In this document: piece by piece, positions 17,418 to 26,014 of the stretch
Layout of the letters: every line of letters begins with the position of its first letter
Numbering within the stretch: position 1 is the first letter of the stretch
Assembly: GCF_000576555.1 (NCBI RefSeq)
Contig: NZ_CP007145.1
Coordinates: forward strand, 2,356,001 to 2,420,000
Length of the DNA stretch: 64,000 nucleotides
Origin: Hymenobacter swuensis DY53
GTDB lineage: Bacteria > Bacteroidota > Bacteroidia > Cytophagales > Hymenobacteraceae
Direction of reading: 5' to 3'
The notes under the pieces: generated by a model
What the model was told of the DNA's origin: nothing
Databases searched by the model: none
The model's input: the letters and a program-made list of their open reading frames with translations, nothing else
Made by a program: the position numbers and the translations under genes

Positions 17418-18227
17418 CTATAGACTGCCTTTAAGCTCGTTGAAGTCAGCGCTGCCGGCCGTGCGGTTGCGGCAGTTCAGCTGGTCGGCTTTGGTCTGAA
17501 TATTCTGGATGCGGGAGCCGGGGTCGGGGTGGGTGCTCAGGAATTCGGGCGGGCTCTGTTGGCCATCGTTTTGGGCCTTGATGAAGAAACCGGCCGCGCC
17601 GTCGCAGGCGTAGTAGTTGGTGCCGTTGAGGTACTCTACTGAGTACGCGTCGGCTTCATTCTCATAGTCGCGGCTGAATTTAAGCTGGCCCAGACCATTT
17701 GCTACTTCCACCAGCGTGTTCTGGTTGTCGCCCAGGATCAGACTCAGCAGTGTGCTGATACCGTACTGGGTTTGGAGCTGGCGGGAAGTGTGGCGCCGGT
17801 CGGCGTGGGCAATTTCGTGACCCAGTACGCCGGCCAGCTGGGTTTCGTTGTCGAGGTACTTAATCAGGCCTGAATACACGTAAATGTGGCCGCCGGGCGT
17901 GGCAAACGCATTCTGAGTGGCGTCGTCCCGGATGATTTTGACATCCCACGGAAACTCGTTGCGGTATTGCAGCTTGCCGCTATCCAGCACCCGACCAACG
18001 ATGCGGCCCAGGGCCGCGTAAGCGCGGGGGTTACTGCCGGGTTCCAGCAGCTGACCCTTGGCCCGGAAGGTGGAATCGGTTTGGGCCGCGACCTGCTCAC
18101 CCAGAGCTTTATCGTCTTCGATGGAGAACAGCAATACCCCGTCGCCGTCTTTGGAGCAGGAAGCAGCACCGCCAAGAGTAAGTGCAAGGCCGGCCAGCAG
18201 CCCGGTTTTTTGCAGAAGATTGCGCAT
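17418..18227 (-). CDS. M48-family metallopeptidase lipoprotein
   Basis: The 269-aa protein has a lipoprotein signal with Cys24 after GGAAS. HEIAH at 137-141 gives the zinc ligands and ENEADAYSVEYL the third (Glu). NAFATPGGHIYVYSGLI precedes the motif as in the other M48 gene at 10.7 kb. Both have nearly the same length and the STHPDPGSRIQNI tail, so they are likely paralogues; the spacer arms differ. It probably acts in the periplasm on envelope proteins. Confidence 0.9.
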   Translation of the reverse strand: MRNLLQKTGLLAGLALTLGGAASCSKDGDGVLLFSIEDDKALGEQVAAQTDSTFRAKGQLLEPGSNPRAYAALGRIVGRVLDSGKLQYRNEFPWDVKIIRDDATQNAFATPGGHIYVYSGLIKYLDNETQLAGVLGHEIAHADRRHTSRQLQTQYGISTLLSLILGDNQNTLVEVANGLGQLKFSRDYENEADAYSVEYLNGTNYYACDGAAGFFIKAQNDGQQSPPEFLSTHPDPGSRIQNIQTKADQLNCRNRTAGSADFNELKGSL

Positions 18228-18538
18228 CGTACGCCAGGATTTGAGGGTTGTGAAGAAAGGAGAGCAATGCCGGCCCCTAGAAAAAACAATGCCAGAGCCG
18301 GCGGCATCCTAACGGCAGCAGGCAAAGCAGTGTTGCACAGCCGGCGGACGGAAGCAGAGCAGGGCCGCTTAGGTAGCGGAGTATCAGCCAAAAAAAACCG
18401 CTGCCCGAGCTACCAGCCCAAGCCGAAAGCCGATAAAAAAACGGCCATGTAGCGGCCGGAGCACATAGCCTTCGGCCAGATTCCTGCGTACAGAAAGGCC
18501 ATTTGGCATCCTTACCAGCCCTGTTTTTTTGCCCACCC
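18228..18538. other. Intergenic region between divergent M48 and topoisomerase genes
   Basis: About 310 bp without a supported gene. It should contain both promoters, but I find no clear TTG/TAnnTTTG pair on either strand. The short open frames crossing it lack protein-like composition. Confidence 0.5.
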
Positions 18539-19660
18539 ATGACTACCGTAGCAGCTACTCCCCGCCCCAAAACCAAGAAAAAACGCCTGGCTCCGCTGGA
18601 GGAGGCGCACGAGCTCTATAAAGACCCGGCGCGCCAAGCCGAATTGGCCGGCCTGCGCTACCTCACCGATACCAAGCCCGGCCTCACCCGCCAAGCCACG
18701 AAAAGTGGCAGCTTCCGTTACGTATCGGCCAAGGGGGAGCCGGTGGAAGATGAAAAAACGCTGACCCGGATTCAGAGCTTTGTGATTCCGCCGGCCTGGA
18801 CGGAGGTCTGGATTTCGCCCTCGGCCACCACGCACCTGCAGGTAACCGGCCGCGACGCCAAGGGCCGTAAGCAATACCTCTACCATCCGGCCTGGGACCA
18901 GGCCCGGGCCCTCACGAAGTTCAGCCGGCTGCGCGCCTTCGGAGAAAAGCTGGCCGACTTACGGCAGCAGATGGCCAAAGATCTGGCCCGCCCGCAGCTG
19001 GATAAGCGCAAGGTGGTGGCCCTGGTACTCACGCTCATGGATCAGTCATTCATCCGCATCGGCAACAGGGAATACGCCAAAAAGAACAAAACCTACGGCC
19101 TCACCACGCTGCGCGACAAGCATGTGGCCGTCAGCGGGGCGGACGTACGCTTTAGCTTTGTAGGCAAGAAGGGCGTACCGCACGACCTCACCATTCATGA
19201 CCGGAAGCTGGCCCGGCTGGTGCAGAAGTGCAAGGAAATTCCCGGTCAGCACTTGTTCCAGTATTATGCCCCCGACGGCCACCGCCAGGAGCTGGAGTCG
19301 GGCGACGTGAACGAGTACCTGCACGAGGTAACGGGAATGAGCCTATCGGCCAAGGACTTCCGGACTTGGGGTGGCACCGTGAAAATGGTGGAATGCCTGG
19401 AGCGGGTACTGGATGAGGAGCCCGATTTTCCGAAGCCCAAAACCCTGAAGCGGGCTGTGAAGGAGGTTGCCGAAAATCTGGGCAATACACCCAGCGTCTG
19501 CTCCAAGTACTACATTCATCCGCAGGTAGTGGAGTTGTTCAACTCCGATAAGCTCATTGACTACCTGCGCCGCCACGACGCCGACCCTTCCGAAAATGAC
19601 CAGCTAACCCCCACCGAGCACATGGTGCTGGAAATGCTGGCAGAGCTGGAAGGGAAGTAA
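18539..19660 (+). CDS. DNA topoisomerase IB (poxvirus/bacterial type)
   Basis: The 373-aa protein from ATG 18539 has the size of bacterial type IB enzymes. These relax supercoils by a 3'-phosphotyrosine intermediate without ATP. A basic N-terminus precedes the Topo_IB N-domain (RYVSAKGEPVEDEKTLTRIQSFVIPPAW). In the catalytic domain RIGNREYAKKNKTYGLTTLRDKHV, KDFRTWGG (272-279) supply Arg/Lys/His residues, and SKYYIHP at 322-328 holds the catalytic Tyr. Single-gene unit ending in a long perfect hairpin. Confidence 0.93.
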   Translation: MTTVAATPRPKTKKKRLAPLEEAHELYKDPARQAELAGLRYLTDTKPGLTRQATKSGSFRYVSAKGEPVEDEKTLTRIQSFVIPPAWTEVWISPSATTHLQVTGRDAKGRKQYLYHPAWDQARALTKFSRLRAFGEKLADLRQQMAKDLARPQLDKRKVVALVLTLMDQSFIRIGNREYAKKNKTYGLTTLRDKHVAVSGADVRFSFVGKKGVPHDLTIHDRKLARLVQKCKEIPGQHLFQYYAPDGHRQELESGDVNEYLHEVTGMSLSAKDFRTWGGTVKMVECLERVLDEEPDFPKPKTLKRAVKEVAENLGNTPSVCSKYYIHPQVVELFNSDKLIDYLRRHDADPSENDQLTPTEHMVLEMLAELEGK

Positions 19661-19749
19661 AACCGAGCATCAGCAATTAAAAACCGGGTTGATCGACCTC
19701 ACTACCTGCGACGTTAATCAACCCGGTTTTTAATTGCTGATGCTCGGTT
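19661..19749. terminator. 33-bp perfect inverted repeat between convergent genes
   Basis: Arms 19661-19693 and 19717-19749 are perfect complements over a 23-nt loop. The left arm begins directly after the topoisomerase stop codon. The embedded A/T runs allow termination both ways. Confidence 0.8.
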
Positions 19750-19761
19750 TTCTTGTGCCCT

Positions 19762-21357
19762 CTACCGTCCCGAGCCGTCCCGATCAAAGGCGTGGGAGAG
19801 GACGCTGTGAGCGGTGCGGTCTTTGGTTTCGGGGCCGGGTTCCAGCACGTTGTTGCGGCTGGTATCAAAGAAGCGGGTGCGTTTGCGCAGGCCCGCCACC
19901 CGCGACGAATCCTGCAGCAGATCTTCACCGGGGCCACCATACACTTCCACAAACGGGGAGCGGCGCACCTCTCCGGAAACCACAAATTCATCCTTCCCCT
20001 GCAACCCATGCAGCCGAACGGTATGGGTGTAAGCCGGGTTGAAGCTACGCTGGTAGAGCAACGACGCGGCCGGATCCTTTTTGCGCAGCGGCAGCGCGTA
20101 CACCGATACCACCGTGGCTGTGTCGTTGAGGCGTTGTACCACAAACCGTTCAGCTTCATCGGTGCCGGCTACCAATACCTCCCGGGCTTTGAGCCGATAG
20201 AATTCCTCCGTCGCCTTGGGCAGCGTGGTCCGCCGGGCTTTCAGTGTGGCTATCATGCGCGGGCCTTCCAACTGATACACTTCCCGGGGCAGGCCCTGGC
20301 GTACGGCCTGCTCAATTACCGCGTCAGTGAGCTGCAACTGCAGCTCATGCGCGGTACGCAGGTACGTGGCGCGGGGCACGGCGGCCAGGGCGCGCTCATC
20401 CATGAAAGCGGCGTTGCGGGTGTAGCCCTCAATGCTTTCGTAGTGGAGCCTGAAGGTGCGGAATTTGGCCACCAGCTTGCTCACCAGCCAGGAAAGCACG
20501 CCGTCATCGAAGCGAAAGAAAACCTGGTCCCGATCCTGGGGCACAGGTTTCCAGAGGACGCGGCCGGTGGGTTGGGTGTAAGCTGCCCAGCTCCATTGGC
20601 CCTCGTGCCGGTCCCAGTCGCCCAGCCACAGGTCGAGCAGGCGAGCCCGGATATAAGCGTCGCCATCCAGCACATGTTTTGCCGACGCATAACGCTCCGC
20701 CAGCACGTCATCCGATTCTTCTAAGTCCTGGGCACCGGCTACGGGGCCGGTAATGTTCTGCTTACCTTCAAACTTCTCCTCCAGCAGCACCACTTTGCCC
20801 CGGAACCGCTCGGAGGCTTCTTCGAGGCCGTTTTCATCGGGCCGCACGTAAAAAGCCCGGGGTGTAGTATGTGGCACGCCGGCAGCTTCGGCCAATGCGG
20901 GAACTACCAGCGCGCCGTAGGGCATTCCGGCCGATGTGGCATCACGCACCGTAGTCAGGATAAAGCCCTGGCGAAGTGCCTTGGGAAGCGTGCGGTACGG
21001 GTCCTTGTCGATGCTGCGCAGGGCGTAGCTCCGGCCATCGGCTCCTACCACCGTCATGCTGATGGTTTGAAAACCACCCCCGATTTTACCAAATTTCAGT
21101 CCGCCCGGCACGGCTGTCTGGAGGTCGAGCACAGGCAGCGTAATGGGCTCGGCCCAAGCGCGGCGGTAGTGGGGGCCCAAAAAGAACCGTCCCGAGGGCC
21201 CGCGCCGGTAGTGGCGGCCGGCGGTTACGCGGGCACTATCGGCGCGGGCAGGCAGGGCAGAAGTGAAGTCAACCCGGGCATCAGGCTGAAAATACGTGTC
21301 GCGGCTGCACGAGGCGGCCGTCAGAAGCAGAAAAGCGAAAGGGTAGCGTGGGTTCAT
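19762..21357 (-). CDS. Lipoprotein of a Bacteroidota family with kinase-like motifs, copy 1
   Basis: The 531-aa protein starts at ATG 21357 with a lipobox TAASC (Cys17). The mature protein has RFFLGPHYRRAWAEPITLPVLDL, YALRSIDKDP (112-120), GDWDRHEGQW (246-255) and QDRDQVFFRFDDG (274-286). From recalled knowledge the same domain occurs C-terminal to metallophosphoesterases in larger Bacteroidota surface proteins; here it is alone. The order Lys-motif, DRH-motif, DxD-motif resembles the core of atypical kinases (HipA/FAM20-like), which is my inference. It is head-to-head with a paralogue across about 150 bp. Confidence 0.7.
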   Translation of the reverse strand: MNPRYPFAFLLLTAASCSRDTYFQPDARVDFTSALPARADSARVTAGRHYRRGPSGRFFLGPHYRRAWAEPITLPVLDLQTAVPGGLKFGKIGGGFQTISMTVVGADGRSYALRSIDKDPYRTLPKALRQGFILTTVRDATSAGMPYGALVVPALAEAAGVPHTTPRAFYVRPDENGLEEASERFRGKVVLLEEKFEGKQNITGPVAGAQDLEESDDVLAERYASAKHVLDGDAYIRARLLDLWLGDWDRHEGQWSWAAYTQPTGRVLWKPVPQDRDQVFFRFDDGVLSWLVSKLVAKFRTFRLHYESIEGYTRNAAFMDERALAAVPRATYLRTAHELQLQLTDAVIEQAVRQGLPREVYQLEGPRMIATLKARRTTLPKATEEFYRLKAREVLVAGTDEAERFVVQRLNDTATVVSVYALPLRKKDPAASLLYQRSFNPAYTHTVRLHGLQGKDEFVVSGEVRRSPFVEVYGGPGEDLLQDSSRVAGLRKRTRFFDTSRNNVLEPGPETKDRTAHSVLSHAFDRDGSGR

Positions 21358-21510
21358 ACGGGGCGGGAAAGCGCGGCGTCGGGTCCTTGAACGCAACTTC
21401 GGCAGAAAAGTCAATGCGGTTGCGTACAACCGTGAAGGTCAGCTTTGCGCTATAAGGGCAGCCGTTCCGATCGGAGCGGGTTTGCTTCCTGCCGAAACGC
21501 CTGCTCATTC

Positions 21511-23112
21511 GTGTTGTTTTCCTCCTCTGCATCCTGGCTGGCCGCGGGCTTATGCAGTGCTCTGGTTCTGAGTTCCTGCTCGGCCCCGGCCCAAACGGCA
21601 CCGGCTGCCACCCAGCCTGCCATTCGCCCCGATTCGACGGTGCTGGTAGCGGCCGGGCCGCAGTACGACCGGGGCGCTGTGCACCGCTTCTTCTGGGGGA
21701 CGCACTACCGGACCCTGTGGGGGCTGCCCGTAACGGTACCGGTTTTCAACCTGCGTACGGCCGTGCCGGGCGGGCTTACGCCCGTTCGGGAGGGAGGCTC
21801 ATTCCAGACTAAAAACCTGCGGCTAATTGACCGTAATGGGGTCCAATACGTGTTGCGCTCTGTAGATAAGGATGCCACCAAGGCGCTGCCCGAGGGCCTG
21901 CAGGATGGTCCCATCGGGCGGCTGATGAAGGACCAGACCAGCGTGATTCACCCGTATGGAGCCTACATTGTGGCGCCACTGGCGCAGGCGGCGGGCCTGT
22001 ACCATACAAATCCCCGGCTCGTGTACATTGCCGATGACCCGGGCCTGGGAGAATTTCGGGAGGGTTTCGGGCAGGCGCTGTACCTGTTTGAAGAACGCCC
22101 TGAAGGCGACCAGCGTACCGTGCGCAGCTTCGGCAACTCGGCGGCTGTAGAAAGCTCCCGCAAAGTATTCACCAACCTGGTAGCCAGCTCCGCCTTTCAA
22201 GTAGATGCCCGGCAATACCTGCGCAACCGGCTGTTTGATATGTGGCTGGGCGACTGGAGTCGGCGTGAGGACCAGTGGCGCTGGGCCAGCTTTCCGGCGG
22301 CCGGCGGCGGCACGGTGTACCGGGCTATTCCGCGCGACCGGGACCACGCCTTCTTCAAGTTTGATGATGGCTTACTCACGCACATGATTGGCTGGGTGAA
22401 ATCCAACTACCAGAGCTTTCATGAGAAAATCCGGCTGGCCGATGTGGAAGGTCTGAACCGGGCTGCCCGCCCGATGGACAAGTCGCTGCTGGCCTATCTG
22501 AGCCGGGAGGATTTCCGGCAGATTGCCGACTCCCTGCGCACTTCCCTGGCCGACCCCGTTATTGCCCGGGCCCTGGCCGTGTGGCCCCCGGAAGTTCGAC
22601 AAATGAGCACTGCTGATTTTACCCGCAAGCTACGCGCCCGCCGGGAGCAGTTGCCCGCTGTGGCCGAAAAGTTCTACCAGTTGTTGAACCAGGACGTAGA
22701 ACTCCCCGGCACCGATGAACCTGAGCGGTTTGTGCTGGAAGCCACCGGTCCCAATGAGGTACAGGTGCAGGTGTTCCATCTTTCGCCTCAGGGAGCCACA
22801 CTACTGCATCAGCGCACGTTCTCCGCCAGTGAAACCCGATCCATTAAACTGTTTGGCCTGGGCGGTAATGATGCGTTTGAGCTGCGCGGGGAGCCGACTT
22901 CCCGCCTGGAAATAGGGGTGTACGATGGGGCAGGTCAGGACCTTGTAGAAGCTACTCCCGCCCCCGCTAAAAGCCTCCGCAGCCGCCTGACGGTATATGA
23001 CAGCGGCGACGGTAATACCCTGCGGCTGGGCAAGGTAAAACAGGAGAGATACCAGCCCCGGGCCGAGGAGTTCGATGCCGCTGGCTGGCTGTTACGCCAC
23101 CGGCTGTTCTAA
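21511..23112 (+). CDS. Lipoprotein of a Bacteroidota family with kinase-like motifs, copy 2
   Basis: A paralogue of the preceding gene with the same order: FFWGTHYRTLWGLPVTVPVFNL, YVLRSVDKDA, LGDWSRREDQW and PRDRDHAFFKFDDG. Here the DRH of copy 1 is SRR, so if the motif is catalytic this copy may be inactive. No ATG lies in frame near the signal; GTG 21511 (or TTG 21514) gives a signal ending in VLSSC, while a TTG at 21445 would add 22 residues. The product is a ~534-aa lipoprotein. Head-to-head placement suggests shared regulation and possibly partner proteins. Confidence 0.68.
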   Translation: MLFSSSASWLAAGLCSALVLSSCSAPAQTAPAATQPAIRPDSTVLVAAGPQYDRGAVHRFFWGTHYRTLWGLPVTVPVFNLRTAVPGGLTPVREGGSFQTKNLRLIDRNGVQYVLRSVDKDATKALPEGLQDGPIGRLMKDQTSVIHPYGAYIVAPLAQAAGLYHTNPRLVYIADDPGLGEFREGFGQALYLFEERPEGDQRTVRSFGNSAAVESSRKVFTNLVASSAFQVDARQYLRNRLFDMWLGDWSRREDQWRWASFPAAGGGTVYRAIPRDRDHAFFKFDDGLLTHMIGWVKSNYQSFHEKIRLADVEGLNRAARPMDKSLLAYLSREDFRQIADSLRTSLADPVIARALAVWPPEVRQMSTADFTRKLRARREQLPAVAEKFYQLLNQDVELPGTDEPERFVLEATGPNEVQVQVFHLSPQGATLLHQRTFSASETRSIKLFGLGGNDAFELRGEPTSRLEIGVYDGAGQDLVEATPAPAKSLRSRLTVYDSGDGNTLRLGKVKQERYQPRAEEFDAAGWLLRHRLF

Positions 23113-23124
23113 CGGACAGGTCAA

Positions 23125-23544
23125 TTAACAGTTGGCTTGCAGCCACTGGGTTGCTGCCCCTTCATCACCGAACAGTTGCACTTTAAAGGGCTGCCCGGCT
23201 TGCGGGGCTTCCTGGGCCAGTACGGCCAACGGCGTGGCCGGGGTCTCTGCGGGCTGCCAGGTGGCAGCTACCAGGCACGCCAGGTGCACGATGCGGTTGT
23301 TGAGCTGGCTGCTGAGCGTAGGCAGGTAGTCATTGGCCAGCCACTGCACCATAGCCGTATCCGACTGTGTGCGCCGCCGCGAGTCGATCAGCCAGCAGGT
23401 TGCGCTATGCTGTACGGCGGCCTGAAGGGTAGCGGAATAGCCTTGCTGCAACTCAGCCTGGGTCACGTCGCGCAGCCAGCGCACAATCAGCAGGTGTAAA
23501 TCGGGGCGGAAGGAAATCGTGAGGAAGGAGGAACTAGAGGTCAT
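23125..23544 (-). CDS. STAS/SpoIIAA-like protein, family member 1
   Basis: The 139-aa cytoplasmic protein from ATG 23544 has no known enzymatic motif. The pattern is strand-W(L)-helix-CWLIDSRRR-helix with W-P-strand, ending in VQLFGDEGAATQWL. Four other genes here share it (23703, 44342, 47416, 47940). It fits an anti-sigma-antagonist (STAS/SpoIIAA) type fold, an inference from pattern only. It is divergent from its neighbour member 2 over 158 bp; TACCTTTA near 23572 is a weak -7 candidate. Confidence 0.6.
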   Translation of the reverse strand: MTSSSSFLTISFRPDLHLLIVRWLRDVTQAELQQGYSATLQAAVQHSATCWLIDSRRRTQSDTAMVQWLANDYLPTLSSQLNNRIVHLACLVAATWQPAETPATPLAVLAQEAPQAGQPFKVQLFGDEGAATQWLQANC

Positions 23545-23676
23545 ATATAACGGGCCGGGAACGACCGGTCTAAAGGTACTACTTACCGGGCCGAAAAATG
23601 GCGCAGACAGGGGAGGGTCCTGCCGAAAATGAGCCCTGCGGCTGCGGCTAGCTAGCTGCACCTGGTAGCTGTACCG

Positions 23677-23684
23677 TATATTTG
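23677..23684 (+). promoter_or_regulatory. Candidate -7 element TATATTTG
   Basis: TATATTTG matches TAnnTTTG and lies 19 bp before the ATG at 23703. I see no clear -33 TTG, so transcription may be leaderless or nearly so. Confidence 0.35.
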
Positions 23685-23702
23685 ATTTCGAATCAAGCCC
23701 TC

Positions 23703-24125
23703 ATGCGCACCTTCGCCGCTCCCGATTTCCTCTCCCTGGCTCACCGTTCCGACCTCGATTTCCTGGTAGCCCGTTGGTTACGACCGGTGTCCGGGGAGGA
23801 AACCAGATGGGGTTACCAGTTGATTCTGGAGGCTGCGCAGCAGTGCCGCTGTCCTTACTGGCTCCTGGATGGCCGCCGCCGCCAGCCCGCTGATGCCGAT
23901 ACTACCCGCTGGGGACTGGAGGAGTTTTTTCCGCAACTGGCCGGCAAAATGGGTAGGCCCATATGCATGAGCCAGCTACTGTCGCCTGACTACCAACAAC
24001 TAACCGAGGAACTGCCCGCGTTCCAAGCGGCCGACCACGACCCTAATCGAACCTACCAGATGCGCCGCTTCAATGATGAGACCCGGGCCGTGCAGTGGCT
24101 GCAGCAGGCTCAGGCCGGGAAGTGA
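23703..24125 (+). CDS. STAS/SpoIIAA-like protein, family member 2
   Basis: The 140-aa protein from ATG 23703 (an upstream TTG adds seven residues) pairs head-to-head with member 1. It keeps the same blocks: FLVARWLRPVSGEE, CPYWLLDGRRRQPAD, RWGLEEFFPQL and QMRRFNDETRAVQWLQ. No membrane segment or signal is present. Proteins of this type might act as phospho-switch partners; no kinase is adjacent. Real by codon use and paralogy; function unknown. Confidence 0.6.
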   Translation: MRTFAAPDFLSLAHRSDLDFLVARWLRPVSGEETRWGYQLILEAAQQCRCPYWLLDGRRRQPADADTTRWGLEEFFPQLAGKMGRPICMSQLLSPDYQQLTEELPAFQAADHDPNRTYQMRRFNDETRAVQWLQQAQAGK

Positions 24126-24218
24126 GGTGTCAGAACCTAGATAGTAGAAGTAAGCCTTTCGTTCCGCTGACGAGCTTCTCCTGCCTCACTTCTACGTTCT
24201 AAATTCTCCTATCTCACT
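24124..24218. repeat. Imperfect inverted repeat between convergent genes
   Basis: AAGTGAGGTGTCAGAACCTAGAT.. and ..TTCTAAATTCTCCTATCTCACTT are rough complements across about 35 nt. It belongs to the low-complexity hairpins seen between several genes. Confidence 0.5.
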
Positions 24219-25710
24219 TGAACACCTTCACTTTATCCTTGTGCGGGGTGCGCAGGTACTGGCGGATAATCTGCTGCACGTCCTTGTTGTCGTTGTAGCG
24301 CGTAATACCGTCCTGGAAATCGGCGAAGCGGCGGGCCGTGAAAGTTTCATCGATGTAGCCGAAGCCGAGGTAGCGGCCGTTTTCCACTACCACTAGGCTC
24401 TTCTCGTCTTCGCGGCGGCCCTGCCCAATCACCACGAACGAGCCGTGCTCGTAGGTAAACGACTCGATGGCCGCCTCCACGCGCTGGTTGTACTCCTCGG
24501 CCGGCTCCAGGCCCAGGCAGGCACCTTTGCAACGGTGCACCTGGTAATCAAAGCAGGCCCCCTGGGTTTTGTACAGGTCGCAGAGTTTCTGGCAGAGGTT
24601 GAACTTGGCCACTTTGTGAAAAAGGAAGCCCTTGGCCTTGTATTGATTGCCCAAGGCAATCAACGGGTGCGACTCGGCGTGGTCGTCGGCGCGGCCGTAG
24701 TAGAGGTGCTTGTAGCCATTTTCGTCGGTGCGCAGGAAGATACCGGCCGGAAACACCGAGCGGCGCTGCGCGCGGTTGTACAACGGCTTGAGGCGCTTGA
24801 TTTCGTGCGACTCATACAGCAGTGCCACCAGTTCCGAGCCCGTCAACTCCCAAGTGATATCCGAAATCGAGTTCTTAAACTCAATGCTCTTGCGCGACTT
24901 GTAATCAACGGCGAAGTGCTGCTGAATCCGCTTGTAGATATTAATGCTCTTGCCCACGTAAATCACCTCCCCGGCCTCGTTGTGGAAGTAATATACCCCT
25001 GCTTCGTGAGGCAGGGAGGCCACCTTCTCGGGGGTGATGTTGGGCGGGAGCAGCGCCGTTTTAATAGCATCCTGCACCGCCTTGATCTTGCGGGCCGACG
25101 GCTGCTTGGTGGCCGCAGCAGCCGTTTCGGGCTTGCGGCCGGCCGGGGCGTTGGCATCCACAGCGGCCAGCGCATCGGCCGGTGTCAGGCCCGCTGCCTC
25201 CGGGTTTTCCTGCTGCTGACTGATGGCCAGCAGCCGCCCGAACAGGATAGCCGTAGCCGCTGCGTCACCGGCGGCGCGGTGGCGGCCATTGAGCGGAATC
25301 CCGATGTTCTGGCACAGCTTACCCAGGCTGTAGCTCGGCTGGCCCGGCATCAGAGAGCGGCTCAGGCGCACCGTACACAGCGTTTTGCGGGAGTAATTAT
25401 AGCCTAGGTCGGCAAACTCTTTTTTTAGGAAGGAGTAGTCGAAGCGTACGTTGTGGGCCACAAACACGCAACCCTCGGTCATTTCTACCACTTTGCGCGC
25501 TACTTCATGGAACCTGGGTGCCTCCCGCACCATATCATCGGTGATGCCCGTGAGCTGGGTAATGAAGAAGGGAATGTTCCGGCCGGGGTTGAGCAGGGTG
25601 CTGAATTCATCCACCACTTTCTCGCCATCATGAATGTAAATGGCAATTTCGGTGATACGGTCCTGCGCGGGCTGGCCCCCGGTGGTTTCAAGGTCGATGA
25701 TGGCGTACAA
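24214..25710 (-). CDS. DEDDh exonuclease fused to a GIY-YIG (Cho/UvrC-N-like) domain
   Basis: From TTG 25710 (MYAIIDLETTGG) the protein is 498 aa. The first ~180 residues are a DnaQ-like exonuclease: DLETTGG, HNVRFDYSFLKKE and HRAAGDA hold the acidic and His ligands. After a Ala/Pro linker a GIY-YIG domain follows (AGVYYFHNEAGEVIYVGKS), continuing with a Cys-rich region (CQKLCDLYKTQGACFDYQVHRCKGAC) typical of Cho. The combination suggests 3'-5' trimming plus nicking in DNA repair. A longer frame to GTG 25839 enters a dispersed repeat and is unlikely to be coding. Confidence 0.82.
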   Translation of the reverse strand: MYAIIDLETTGGQPAQDRITEIAIYIHDGEKVVDEFSTLLNPGRNIPFFITQLTGITDDMVREAPRFHEVARKVVEMTEGCVFVAHNVRFDYSFLKKEFADLGYNYSRKTLCTVRLSRSLMPGQPSYSLGKLCQNIGIPLNGRHRAAGDAAATAILFGRLLAISQQQENPEAAGLTPADALAAVDANAPAGRKPETAAAATKQPSARKIKAVQDAIKTALLPPNITPEKVASLPHEAGVYYFHNEAGEVIYVGKSINIYKRIQQHFAVDYKSRKSIEFKNSISDITWELTGSELVALLYESHEIKRLKPLYNRAQRRSVFPAGIFLRTDENGYKHLYYGRADDHAESHPLIALGNQYKAKGFLFHKVAKFNLCQKLCDLYKTQGACFDYQVHRCKGACLGLEPAEEYNQRVEAAIESFTYEHGSFVVIGQGRREDEKSLVVVENGRYLGFGYIDETFTARRFADFQDGITRYNDNKDVQQIIRQYLRTPHKDKVKVFK

Positions 25711-25836
25711 AAGCGGCGGGGCTAATAAGACTGGATTCCGGCTAAGCTGATTCGTAACAAAGATACCGGGTCGGAAGGTTGCAACGGTGCCGGAGTCCGG
25801 TTCGGCAGTCAACTTGGATAGGTCTAGCGCCAACAA

Positions 25837-25933
25837 CACGTGATTCCGAGCTTACCGAGGACACGCATGCTGATGTCTGATTGCGCTGGCAACGTCAGCA
25901 CGCGAGATTCCTCGGCAAGCTCGGAATGACGTG
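25837..25933. repeat. Palindromic dispersed-type intergenic repeat
   Basis: CACGTGATTCCGAGCTTACC (from 25837) is the near complement of GGCAAGCTCGGAATGACGTG (ending 25933), with an internal stretch of ~45 nt. The ATTCCGAGCTTGCCGAGGAATCTCG-type core resembles the REP-like element common in Hymenobacter genomes (recalled, not searched). Only one copy is in this window. Confidence 0.55.
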
Positions 25934-25956
25934 CTATGCCCCTCTGCTTTAAATGC

Positions 25957-25991
25957 GCAAAAAAGGCCCACCAGAAGGGTGAGCCTTTTTT
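25957..25991 (-). terminator. Terminator after the four-helix-bundle gene
   Basis: AAAAAAGGC and GCCTTTTTT pair around an imperfect CCACC/GGTGA segment, just beyond the minus-strand stop at 26015. Confidence 0.75.
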
Positions 25992-26014
25992 GATTCTAAG
26001 AAAGTAACTGCCGC

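Noticed and set aside
25711..25839. N-terminal extension of the DEDDh/GIY-YIG gene to GTG 25839
   Set aside because: It runs into a dispersed palindrome, and the family starts at the YAIIDLETTGG strand.
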